Shown piece by piece: positions 15,612-23,831 of a stretch of 64,000 bases of DNA (within the stretch, counting starts at the first letter, position 1; every line of letters starts with the position of its first letter). Source of the DNA: Pseudoflavonifractor intestinihominis (GTDB lineage Bacteria > Bacillota > Clostridia > Oscillospirales > Oscillospiraceae). Made by a program: the position numbers and the translations under genes. The notes beneath the pieces are model-generated. The model did not search any database. It was given only the letters and a program-made list of their open reading frames with translations, and was not told the origin of the DNA. The stretch spans positions 1-64,000 of the forward strand of contig NZ_JBBMFK010000022.1 in the NCBI RefSeq assembly GCF_040096055.1, in the 5' to 3' direction.

Positions 15612-17318
15612 ATGGCGATTTATCATTTGGAGGCCAAGATGGTCAGCCGTGGAGCCGGGCGCTCCGCTGTGGCTGCTGCGGCCTATCTGAGCTGTTCCCG
15701 GATGCTCAACGAGTATGACGGGGTGCAGCACGACTACACCCGCAAACAGGGCCTTGGGTGGCGGCAGGTTTTTCTGCCAGCCACGGCCCCCGCAGAGTGG
15801 CAGGATCGGGAAACCCTGTGGAACGCCGTGGAGGAAACCGAAACAGCAAAGGACAGTCGCCTCGCCCGTGAATTTGTGGCGGCGCTGCCCATAGAACTGA
15901 GCCGGGAGGAACAAATCCAGCTCCTGCAAGATTTCATCAAGGAGCAATTTGTGGCAGACGGAATGTGCGCCGATGCTGCCATCCATGACCCGTATCCTCC
16001 CGGACACAATCCCCATGCCCATATCCTGCTGACGGTGCGCCCGCTGGATGAAAAGGGAAAATGGCAGTACAAGACTGAGAAAGAATATCTCTGTGTCAAA
16101 GACGGCGAGGAACGGGGCTTTACCGCCGCTGAGTTCAAACAGGCGCAGGCCGACGGCTGGGAAAAACAGTACCAGTACAAAGTGGGCAAAAAGAAGGTGT
16201 ATATGGCCCCGTCCGCAGCGCAGGCGCAGGATTATGAACGGGTATCCAAGTATCCCAAAAGTACCAAATATGGCAGACAGAATCCCATCACGGAACGCTG
16301 GAACAGCGATGAGCAACTTGTTCTGTGGCGGGCTGCATGGGCAGATGTGGCAAACCGCCATCTGGAGCGCACCGGACATGAGGAACGCATCGACCACCGC
16401 AGCCATGCCGAGCGTGGTCTGCTGGAGCGGCCCACGGTCCATGAGGGTGTGGTTGCCAGAGCCATGAAAAAAAAGGGTATCATCTCTGACCGGTGCGAGC
16501 TGAACCGGCAGATCAAGACCGACAATGCCCTGCTCCGGGAGCTGAGGGGACAGGTCAAAAAGCTGGCCCAGGCAGTCAAAAATACCCTCCCGGCACTTGC
16601 CGAGGCCATGGAGAATCTGCGTAAAAATCTGCTGCTGTTCTGCTATCAGCTGGGGTATCTCCGCAAGGGCAAGGAACGCCTGAACACTTCGCTGAATACG
16701 CTGCGCCCTGCCCTCACACAGTACAATCAGCTGGCAAAGGACATCCGAGATAAGACGAAGGAGCGCCGCAGCCTGCTTACCGAGAAAAAGGCGCTCTCTG
16801 CTGTCCATGTATTCCGACACCGGGAGCTGGCCGCAAAAATTGCGGCACTGACAGAGGATTTGGAAGAATTGCGTTCTGAGAAAAATCTGCTTCTGGCGTC
16901 GCTGGCATATACCGAGGAAGATGCCGCCGATAAATTTCCTAAAGACATCGCTGCCATGGAGCAGAGCCTGAAACGGCTGGAAGAACAGGAACAGAAATAT
17001 TCCGCCGAGTTGGACGCTGCCCTGAACGAGTATGCCGGGCTTCGGGAGCAGGCCCAGGGCTTCGACCCAGTGCAGCTGTATGAAGCAAGACAGGCCATCC
17101 GCCCCGGCAAAGAACAGGAAGCGGAGAACCAGGCACAGCAGGTTTACGTTGAGAAGTACAGCCCACTTCTGATGTTTGACAGTAAAAAGGCGGTGTCCCG
17201 GATGCTGGACGAGGATGCAGAGCGGCTGGCCGTGCGGAGAATGGTGCGCCAGACGCAGAAGGAGCAGCAGATTTCCAACAAGGGAAAGCGCAAGAATCAA
17301 GGACGCGATGTGAGATAA
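15612..17318 (+). CDS. MobA/MobL (MOBQ) relaxase
   Basis: A 568-residue relaxase with the MobA/MobL N-terminal fold: MAIYHLEAKMVSRGAGRSAV, AAAYLSC, and the metal-binding HNPHAHILLTVRPL (about residue 135). It should nick the element at oriT and lead strand transfer. The C-terminal half (about residues 290-500) is a long coiled coil with no recognisable enzymatic domain. GAAAGGACAAGG precedes the ATG, directly after the hairpin array. It converges with the res gene, leaving 19 bp between the two stops and no obvious terminator. Confidence 0.92.
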   Translation: MAIYHLEAKMVSRGAGRSAVAAAAYLSCSRMLNEYDGVQHDYTRKQGLGWRQVFLPATAPAEWQDRETLWNAVEETETAKDSRLAREFVAALPIELSREEQIQLLQDFIKEQFVADGMCADAAIHDPYPPGHNPHAHILLTVRPLDEKGKWQYKTEKEYLCVKDGEERGFTAAEFKQAQADGWEKQYQYKVGKKKVYMAPSAAQAQDYERVSKYPKSTKYGRQNPITERWNSDEQLVLWRAAWADVANRHLERTGHEERIDHRSHAERGLLERPTVHEGVVARAMKKKGIISDRCELNRQIKTDNALLRELRGQVKKLAQAVKNTLPALAEAMENLRKNLLLFCYQLGYLRKGKERLNTSLNTLRPALTQYNQLAKDIRDKTKERRSLLTEKKALSAVHVFRHRELAAKIAALTEDLEELRSEKNLLLASLAYTEEDAADKFPKDIAAMEQSLKRLEEQEQKYSAELDAALNEYAGLREQAQGFDPVQLYEARQAIRPGKEQEAENQAQQVYVEKYSPLLMFDSKKAVSRMLDEDAERLAVRRMVRQTQKEQQISNKGKRKNQGRDVR

Positions 17319-17337
17319 AAAGCTCTTTCTATCTCTG

Positions 17338-20300
17338 TCAAATGCGCTTGCGCAGCTCCGTCCAACTGGTTGCAGTCTCCAGCTCCACACCTGCATCCAG
17401 TGCTTTGAAATGCTCCTTGCCGCAGTGGATTTTTAGCTGCTCACTGGTTTTCAGGTGCATAAAGCTGGTGTCACCCTTGGTTTCCAGGACGAAGTACAGC
17501 TTTTCCTCACCATTCTTATTCAGATACACAGCCCAGTCGGGGTTGTACGTGCCAATGGGGGTTTCAATTTTGAAGCGGCTGGGAATCTTGAAGAACATCT
17601 TCACATCCGGGTCGTTGTCCAGGGCCACCGCCACCGGCTTCTCTACCGTGGAGCTGTCGTAAACCACATAGTCATAGACGCTGTGTTCCACCTTTACGGC
17701 GTTTCGATCCAGGTTAGCAAGCAACTCCGTGGTGTCGAAGATTTCCTGCACATAATATTCCTGGCCATCCAGCTTCACATAACGGATACCGTCGATAGCC
17801 AAGGCGTGGCGGTGGCTGCGGATTAGCTCTACGGCTTGCTCCAGAAATGCCTCCGGATTGTTGAGAAAATCGCCACACCGTCCGCTCTCTACCAGAATCC
17901 GATTGACGGTAGCCGGGGTCAACAGCGTTTCATCGCTGATGGCGGTGATGATGTCCGGCAGGGCCTGATAATCGTTGGCAATCTCCATCGTCCGCATTTC
18001 CCGTTCCATGTGGCTGATCCCGGACTGCTGGATGTGAATATCGGCAGTCTGGGACACCAGACGGGTTTTGGGGATATGGGGCATTTCCTGAAAGGCTTTG
18101 ACGCAGTTCTTCACCAGCTGCTCTGTGTCAATGCTCACCCGGTAGGCGGTTTTCTGCTTGATCTTGCTCCACAGCTCCAGGAACTCCGGGGAGAGCATGA
18201 CCTGTTTGTTGAGCCGTACCACCACATCACGGGAGGCATCCCGCACCGGGGGCTTCCGGTCGGCATTGGCGATAATCTGCTCAAAACGCTCTCTGGCAGC
18301 TTCATATTTTTTCGGCAGGTCAAGGGTTCCGTTCTTCAAAGCGTTCTTCATGGTATCCTTGACCTTGCCGGTACTGGTGATATATCCCTTCTGCTCAAAA
18401 TGCTCCAGCAGCTCCGTAGCTTCCTCGTGGGTGACGGTGTGTTCCTCCACGGTAGTGATTGTACTGGTGATTCCAATAATTGCCTCCGCTGCCTGTTCTG
18501 CGGTCGCACCGTTTTTAATTTGGCGCATGACTTCTGTTACAGGGCTGGGCGGTTCGGTGATTTTCCCTGATTCCAATTCCGCTGTAATTTTTTCTTCCGC
18601 TGCCGTCATTTCGGGATCGGCCATCCATTGGTCAATGGAGCCGTCCTCCATCCAGGTTTTTACCAACTCGTGGGCTTCTTCTCTGTCAATCGTATGCTCA
18701 CGGGTAACTTCTTCCTGATAGGTCATCCCAGCAAACAAACTGAGCTGAAGCACACCAAACTTGACGCCAGTTTCGTCCTCGATCTCTTTCTGGAGGGTGG
18801 AAGCAAACTCGGAAAAGCTCTCGTTGGCCATGACGTGAAGGACATTGATGTTCTTGTCCTCGATGCGTTCACCGTCCTGGTTGACGCACAGACGCAGGCC
18901 ACGGCCCACTTTCTGGCGGCAGGTAAAGGTGGACTTCTGCTCGATCAGGGTGCAGACCTGGAACACGTTGGGGTTGTCCCAGCCCTCTCGCAGCGCCGAG
19001 TGGGAGAAAATGAACCGCAGCGGACACTCAAAGCTCAGCAGCCACTCCTTGTCCCGCATGATGGTGTTGTAGGTGTCATCGTCGGCCTGGGTGTCGCCCT
19101 TGGTGTCCTTTAGACGGCCCTTTTTGTCCTGGGAGAAGTAGCCGTTATGTACCTTACTCACATCCGTGGTGAATCGCTCCTGAAGGACGGCATACTTGGG
19201 TTTTGCCATAAGCTCCTGGTAGCATTCCTCAAACATGGTGGCATAGATACCGGGTGTGCCGTCCTCATGGCGGTACTTGTCCACCTTGTCGATGAAGAAC
19301 AGGGACAGCACCTTGATGCCCTTGTCCAGATACCGCAGCTCTTTGTCCAGGTGGGTTTCGATGGTGCGCCGGATCTGCGCCTTCTTGACGATGTTCTCGT
19401 CTACATCGCCAATGGCCTTGCCCAGCTTGACCTCTTGGGTGTTGCCGAACTCGATATGCTCAAAGTCGGGGGTACAGTCGATTCCGGCGACGGTGTAGCC
19501 TTCATACAGTTCCCGTTGACCGGAGAGCAGGAACAAATCGTCTCCCGGCTTGACGGTCATGGCCTTTCGGGTCACGGCTCCGGTCTTGCCCTTCACATCC
19601 AGTTCTACCCTGGCCTTAAAGCCCTTGTCGTTGCTGACAGAAAGCAGCCGCACATAGGCTTGGTTGAAGCCACCGGCAATCTGATTGGAGGACACGGCGA
19701 TCTGCTTCACCAGCCCCATCTGGTAGGCATCCACCGGAGTCAGGCGGTAAAGCAGATTGATTTTTTCCCGGTGGGTAGCGGAGTACCGCAGCACACACAG
19801 GGGGTTCAACGTGGCAATGGCTTCCTTGGCCTTGGGGGTGTTGTCTACGCTCTGGGGTTCGTCGATGATGACGATGGGGTGGGTGTTCTGGATGAACCCC
19901 ATGGCCGTTTCGCCGTTGAGCCGATCCTGGGCCTGGTTAATGATGTTATCCGCCTTCTTAAAAGCGTCGATGTTGATAATCATCACTTCAATGTTGGAGC
20001 TGGTGGCGAACTGGCGCACATCGGATAGTTTGGCAGAGTTGTAGATGAAGTACCGGCATGGCACGTTATCATATTGCAGGCCAAAATGCTCCTTGGTGAT
20101 TTCAAAGGACTTGTAGACACCCTCCCGGATAGCCACCGAAGGCACCACGATAACAAACTTGGTAAAGCCGTACTTGCGGTTCAGCTCAAAGATGGTCTTG
20201 GTGTAAACGTAGGTCTTGCCGGTGCCGGTTTCCATCTCGATACAGAACTGGCAGTCCACCGCCGAGGGGGTCAGGGGCAAGTTATTCCGCTTCTGGACAG

Positions 20301-20493
20301 TGTGCATATTGGCGGTCAGTGTTTCCTGGTCAATGTAGAGGGCGTTGCCCTGGCCCATCTCTGGAATCATGGAAGTTTGCCGCTCATCCACCACGGAGAA
20401 GGTGCTTTTGGTTTTCTCCTGGCCGGTAAACAAATCCACCACAGCGTTGACCGCCTGGGTTTGAAAGTCCTGGGACTTGAATTTTAGCTTCAT
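17338..20493 (-). CDS. res: Type III restriction Res subunit (DEAD-like helicase-nuclease)
   Basis: A 1051-residue Res subunit. SF2 helicase motifs are visible: Walker A METGTGKTYV (residues 87-94), motif II IIDEPQSVD (about 211-214), motif III YSATHREK, and motif VI QKVGRGLRLC. Near the C-terminus NPDWAVYLN ... YFVLETKG (about 988-1015) matches the PD-(D/E)XK endonuclease active site. With Mod it should translocate or signal along DNA and cut when modification is absent. It is the last gene of a leftward five-gene operon. All key catalytic motifs look intact. Confidence 0.92.
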   Translation of the reverse strand: MKLKFKSQDFQTQAVNAVVDLFTGQEKTKSTFSVVDERQTSMIPEMGQGNALYIDQETLTANMHTVQKRNNLPLTPSAVDCQFCIEMETGTGKTYVYTKTIFELNRKYGFTKFVIVVPSVAIREGVYKSFEITKEHFGLQYDNVPCRYFIYNSAKLSDVRQFATSSNIEVMIINIDAFKKADNIINQAQDRLNGETAMGFIQNTHPIVIIDEPQSVDNTPKAKEAIATLNPLCVLRYSATHREKINLLYRLTPVDAYQMGLVKQIAVSSNQIAGGFNQAYVRLLSVSNDKGFKARVELDVKGKTGAVTRKAMTVKPGDDLFLLSGQRELYEGYTVAGIDCTPDFEHIEFGNTQEVKLGKAIGDVDENIVKKAQIRRTIETHLDKELRYLDKGIKVLSLFFIDKVDKYRHEDGTPGIYATMFEECYQELMAKPKYAVLQERFTTDVSKVHNGYFSQDKKGRLKDTKGDTQADDDTYNTIMRDKEWLLSFECPLRFIFSHSALREGWDNPNVFQVCTLIEQKSTFTCRQKVGRGLRLCVNQDGERIEDKNINVLHVMANESFSEFASTLQKEIEDETGVKFGVLQLSLFAGMTYQEEVTREHTIDREEAHELVKTWMEDGSIDQWMADPEMTAAEEKITAELESGKITEPPSPVTEVMRQIKNGATAEQAAEAIIGITSTITTVEEHTVTHEEATELLEHFEQKGYITSTGKVKDTMKNALKNGTLDLPKKYEAARERFEQIIANADRKPPVRDASRDVVVRLNKQVMLSPEFLELWSKIKQKTAYRVSIDTEQLVKNCVKAFQEMPHIPKTRLVSQTADIHIQQSGISHMEREMRTMEIANDYQALPDIITAISDETLLTPATVNRILVESGRCGDFLNNPEAFLEQAVELIRSHRHALAIDGIRYVKLDGQEYYVQEIFDTTELLANLDRNAVKVEHSVYDYVVYDSSTVEKPVAVALDNDPDVKMFFKIPSRFKIETPIGTYNPDWAVYLNKNGEEKLYFVLETKGDTSFMHLKTSEQLKIHCGKEHFKALDAGVELETATSWTELRKRI

Positions 20494-20509
20494 TTCACTT
20501 TATTTCTCC

Positions 20510-21028
20510 TCAGTCTAAATCTGAGTCTGAGTCCTTACCAACTAGAGGGTTAGTATGTTTCTCGGCTTTTACATAGATTTCTATCAATTCTTGTTCTTCA
20601 ATCAACCCTCTGCTAAATTTTATGAGCCCTTGTTCTAATTGTGTCGCACCCATATAGAAACCGTCTGCATGTAACTTGGGTTTAATTTTTGAAGTTATCG
20701 TTGGGAATAGTGCAGAGATAACAGCATAGATAGTTAATAAAATCGTGCTGCTATCAGGTGCCTCGTTAATAATCACATCTGCTGAAAAGTAAATCGTAGC
20801 TATGGATGTGTATAGCGGGACTAATAACAAAGCGTATTGAATGATTGTCCATAAAGAGAAGGAAGAATACCAGATTAAATATCTATTAACAATAATAGGA
20901 GAACAATTACCAAAATTCTCTGTTACAATTATCTTCCTTTGCCGTTTCATCAATATATAAAAGATGGATAGAGCTAAGATAATTAAACCCAGAATCGCAA
21001 TAGTTGAAATAATTACAACATGTTCCAT
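20510..21028 (-). CDS. AT-rich membrane protein between mod and res
   Basis: A 172-residue protein with an N-terminal membrane segment (VVIISTIAILGLIILALSI), two or more further hydrophobic segments (WTIIQYALLLVPLYTSIATI; STILLTIYAVISALF) and a charged cytoplasmic tail. Base composition is clearly more AT-rich than the flanking mod and res genes. It lies 6 bp downstream of mod and 16 bp upstream of res, so it is part of the same mRNA. I do not recognise the family. Its position makes a role in the defence operon plausible, for example as a membrane effector or immunity factor, but that is inference only. Confidence 0.75.
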   Translation of the reverse strand: MEHVVIISTIAILGLIILALSIFYILMKRQRKIIVTENFGNCSPIIVNRYLIWYSSFSLWTIIQYALLLVPLYTSIATIYFSADVIINEAPDSSTILLTIYAVISALFPTITSKIKPKLHADGFYMGATQLEQGLIKFSRGLIEEQELIEIYVKAEKHTNPLVGKDSDSDLD

Positions 21029-21034
21029 AGATTC

Positions 21035-23086
21035 TCACACCAATTTCAATTCAATTCCGTGATCCCGCAGGATATAGTAGGCATTTGCCATGGCTGTATC
21101 GTCGGCAAAGCTGTCACGGGAGATAATAATTTTTGCCGGGGCATATTCGGTCATCTGCTCCACGTCCTCCGGCTGCACATTCTCGGCCAAGCAGATCAGC
21201 AACAGGCAATCATCGCCCACACCATATACCGTTTTATTGTTAATGGAGAATGAGGTTACGGAGTAGGTCAGCGGCACACCCAGCTTAAGCATAATTTCAT
21301 AAATCATGTCCAGGTCGGTACGCTCCGGCTTCACCCGGTGGATCATGCTGTTCATCCGCCGGTATAGCAGATCAAGCTGCTCGTCCTCGATGGGTGTAGC
21401 GTCCCAGGTTTTCAGATTAGAGGTGTCCAGCTTGAACGCCTTAAATCCGACATCAATACCTTTCAATTCTTTCTGAATTTCTCGAACCACTTTTTCTTTA
21501 GGCTGGATTATCTCAACTGCTGGAGCTAACGAAGTAACTGTGTGTCCGCCAATTTTAACAGCAAATTTCTCCTCATAAATTGTTTCTGCAATTTTCTTCC
21601 CAGCTCTGCGGATGCGCTCCTTTCCTATCTCGCAGATATTCTTGTACCCGGCCTTGTACGCCTCGCTCTTTTCGTCGCACAGTTCGGGGAGCTGCACCAA
21701 GATAAAGCGCCGGTTGCCGCCGTCCTCGGCGTTAAGCTGCATCACTGCATGGGCGGTGGTGGCAGATCCAGAGAAGAAGTCAAGGACGATGTCACTATCG
21801 TTTTTGGCGGTTATATACTCAACTAATTTTTTAATGTCATCTATACTTTTAGGATTTTCAAAAACTCTTTTACCATCAAATATCTTGACAAATTCATTGG
21901 TTGCAGTTTGCGCATAGCTAAAATGCACTGAACGCAACACCTCTTTATCCGCTTCAAAAAGATTCATTCTGACGCGAGGAACCGTGGTTTCATCTTTTCC
22001 AAATACTACATGGCCCTTTTCAATTTCTTCTTGTAATCTTTCTGGTGTCGGATACCGCCATCCACTTACTGGTTTTTTGCACACCTTTCCGGTAATAGGG
22101 TGTATTACATCGTACATAGGCCCGCCGCCACCAGGCCAATTTATATTACCATCATCTCTATATGGCCCTTTCTCGTCAACTCGTGTAAACCGTGCCAAGG
22201 ATTTGCGAGGATCATCAGCTGGCCAAGAGGCGTACAACGCCTTCAGGCCCTCATTTACTTTTGTCCAGTCATCGTTATATAAAGTGCGTAGGCGCTGGAA
22301 CTCTTCCTTTACCTCGTCAATCCCCTCTTTTGTCGCCCGAAGAACAATGCCCTTTTCATAGATGGTTGCAGCACTCTTGAAATAAACCAGCATATACTCA
22401 TGCCCAACAGAAAAGTATTTTGCGTCATTTTTACGGTTCTTGTCATAAACAAGTGTCGCAACATAGTTTTCCTCACCGAAAACCTCATCGCAAATTTTCT
22501 TGAGATTATATAATTCTGCATCATCAATGGAAATGAAAATCACACCATCGTCCCGCAGGAGGTTTGCCGCCAGCCGCAGACGTGGGTACATCATGTTGAG
22601 CCAGTTGGTATGAAAGCGCCCCATGGTTTCCGGGTTACTCTTGGTGGTCTGCTGGGTCACTTCCTTGTACCGGGCCATGGGGTCGGCAAAGTCATCGGCA
22701 TAAACAAAATCGTTGCCGGTATTGTAGGGTGGGTCGATGTAAATCATCTTTACCTTGCGGTAATAAGCCGTTTGCAGCAGCTTCAAAACCTCCAGATTGT
22801 CGCCCTCGATGTAGAGGTTCTGGGTGGTGTCCCAGTTGACGCTCTCTTCGGGGCAGGGACGCAGGGTGCCGGTGGAACGCTTCTGGGCCAGCCGCAGGCA
22901 GTCCGCCTTGCCTTTCCACTCAAACTTGTACTTCTCAAAATCGTTGTCGATGTACTCGCCGCACAGAGAAAGCAGCTTGTCAATGTCCAGCTTGCCCTCG
23001 CTGACGCACTCCGGGAACACCGAGCGCAGCTTGTCCAGGTTGGTTTGTTCTATGTTCATGGATAAACCATCAATCAGATTGTTCAT
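21035..23086 (-). CDS. mod: Type III Mod adenine-specific DNA methyltransferase
   Basis: A 683-residue beta-class N6-adenine methyltransferase: catalytic IYIDPPYNTGND at about residues 116-127 precedes the AdoMet-binding LDFFSGSATTAHAVMQL at about 442. The intervening part holds the variable target recognition region, whose DNA (about 21830-22540) is visibly more AT-rich than the rest, a sign of domain exchange. ATG 23086 is preceded by AGAGGAGA. It overlaps the end of the upstream membrane-protein gene by 17 bp. With res at 17338 it forms the type III core. Confidence 0.93.
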   Translation of the reverse strand: MNNLIDGLSMNIEQTNLDKLRSVFPECVSEGKLDIDKLLSLCGEYIDNDFEKYKFEWKGKADCLRLAQKRSTGTLRPCPEESVNWDTTQNLYIEGDNLEVLKLLQTAYYRKVKMIYIDPPYNTGNDFVYADDFADPMARYKEVTQQTTKSNPETMGRFHTNWLNMMYPRLRLAANLLRDDGVIFISIDDAELYNLKKICDEVFGEENYVATLVYDKNRKNDAKYFSVGHEYMLVYFKSAATIYEKGIVLRATKEGIDEVKEEFQRLRTLYNDDWTKVNEGLKALYASWPADDPRKSLARFTRVDEKGPYRDDGNINWPGGGGPMYDVIHPITGKVCKKPVSGWRYPTPERLQEEIEKGHVVFGKDETTVPRVRMNLFEADKEVLRSVHFSYAQTATNEFVKIFDGKRVFENPKSIDDIKKLVEYITAKNDSDIVLDFFSGSATTAHAVMQLNAEDGGNRRFILVQLPELCDEKSEAYKAGYKNICEIGKERIRRAGKKIAETIYEEKFAVKIGGHTVTSLAPAVEIIQPKEKVVREIQKELKGIDVGFKAFKLDTSNLKTWDATPIEDEQLDLLYRRMNSMIHRVKPERTDLDMIYEIMLKLGVPLTYSVTSFSINNKTVYGVGDDCLLLICLAENVQPEDVEQMTEYAPAKIIISRDSFADDTAMANAYYILRDHGIELKLV

Positions 23087-23831
23087 GCTGATTCTCCTCT
23101 TGCATTTCTTTCCTTATTGCTGCCTCTAAACGGTCAAACATTGCTGCATCCCGCTTATTTAGTTTCTTCATAACAATTACCATTACGATAATTACAGCTA
23201 CTACAATCAAGCACAGTAGAACTAAAAACGGCAAAATACTCACAGGATTTTCTTTACGTGTAAGAATGATCTGATTAGAGGGATTATTGATTAAATTTAA
23301 CTCGCTGATCCCCTCTAAGCGATAATCGAAGTTAATAAGAGGGATACCTCCATCACTTATTATATCAACCGTAAACATTTCTCCTGGATTAAGCAAAAAA
23401 TTATCAATGGTCAGTTTCTGATTGCTAAAACTACTATTTTCGACGACTTCTTCCCTGATATACTGATTGGAGCAATCGCCTATATTAACCGATAATATCT
23501 CGTCTGTTTCCCCAAAAGCAATAATAAATGGCCGCAAAAAGTCACTATTTGTTATTGGGTAAGCTCCAGTATTTTGAATTACAATCGAAGTTATGCACGG
23601 TTTTGAAACCTCACGTTCTCCGTACAATAATTTCAAGTTACTATCGTTTCCCAGCATCAGTACAAGACTTTTGCTATTTGTCGTTATACAACTAAGCTCT
23701 TTCTGCGGAAGTGTCACAGGCTGTTTGGAAATCCAGATTGTAAGGCAGATGCTTCCGATAGCCACAAGAAAACTGATTATATTAAAAGCAACCGAATATT
23801 TGTTGTAAAAATCAGTTATTTTCTTTCGCAT
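23070..23831 (-). CDS. Two-TM protein with extracytoplasmic domain, between SNF2 helicase and mod
   Basis: About 253 residues: an N-terminal membrane segment (FNIISFLVAIGSICLTIWI), a roughly 150-residue non-membrane domain rich in beta-type sequence (for example ITSIVIQNTGAYPITNSDF), a second segment (ILPFLVLLCLIVVAVIIVMV), and a charged cytoplasmic tail. Composition is AT-rich against the flanking genes. The 5' end overlaps the SNF2 gene (ATG 23831 is my choice; TTG 23840 is possible) and the 3' end overlaps mod, so expression is coupled to both. Family not recognised. Confidence 0.75.
   Translation of the reverse strand: MRKKITDFYNKYSVAFNIISFLVAIGSICLTIWISKQPVTLPQKELSCITTNSKSLVLMLGNDSNLKLLYGEREVSKPCITSIVIQNTGAYPITNSDFLRPFIIAFGETDEILSVNIGDCSNQYIREEVVENSSFSNQKLTIDNFLLNPGEMFTVDIISDGGIPLINFDYRLEGISELNLINNPSNQIILTRKENPVSILPFLVLLCLIVVAVIIVMVIVMKKLNKRDAAMFDRLEAAIRKEMQEENQHEQSD

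Noticed and set aside
15591..17396. A 601-residue leftward frame opposite the relaxase
   Set aside because: Leu/His-rich shadow of the MobA/MobL coding strand without ribosome binding site or family features.
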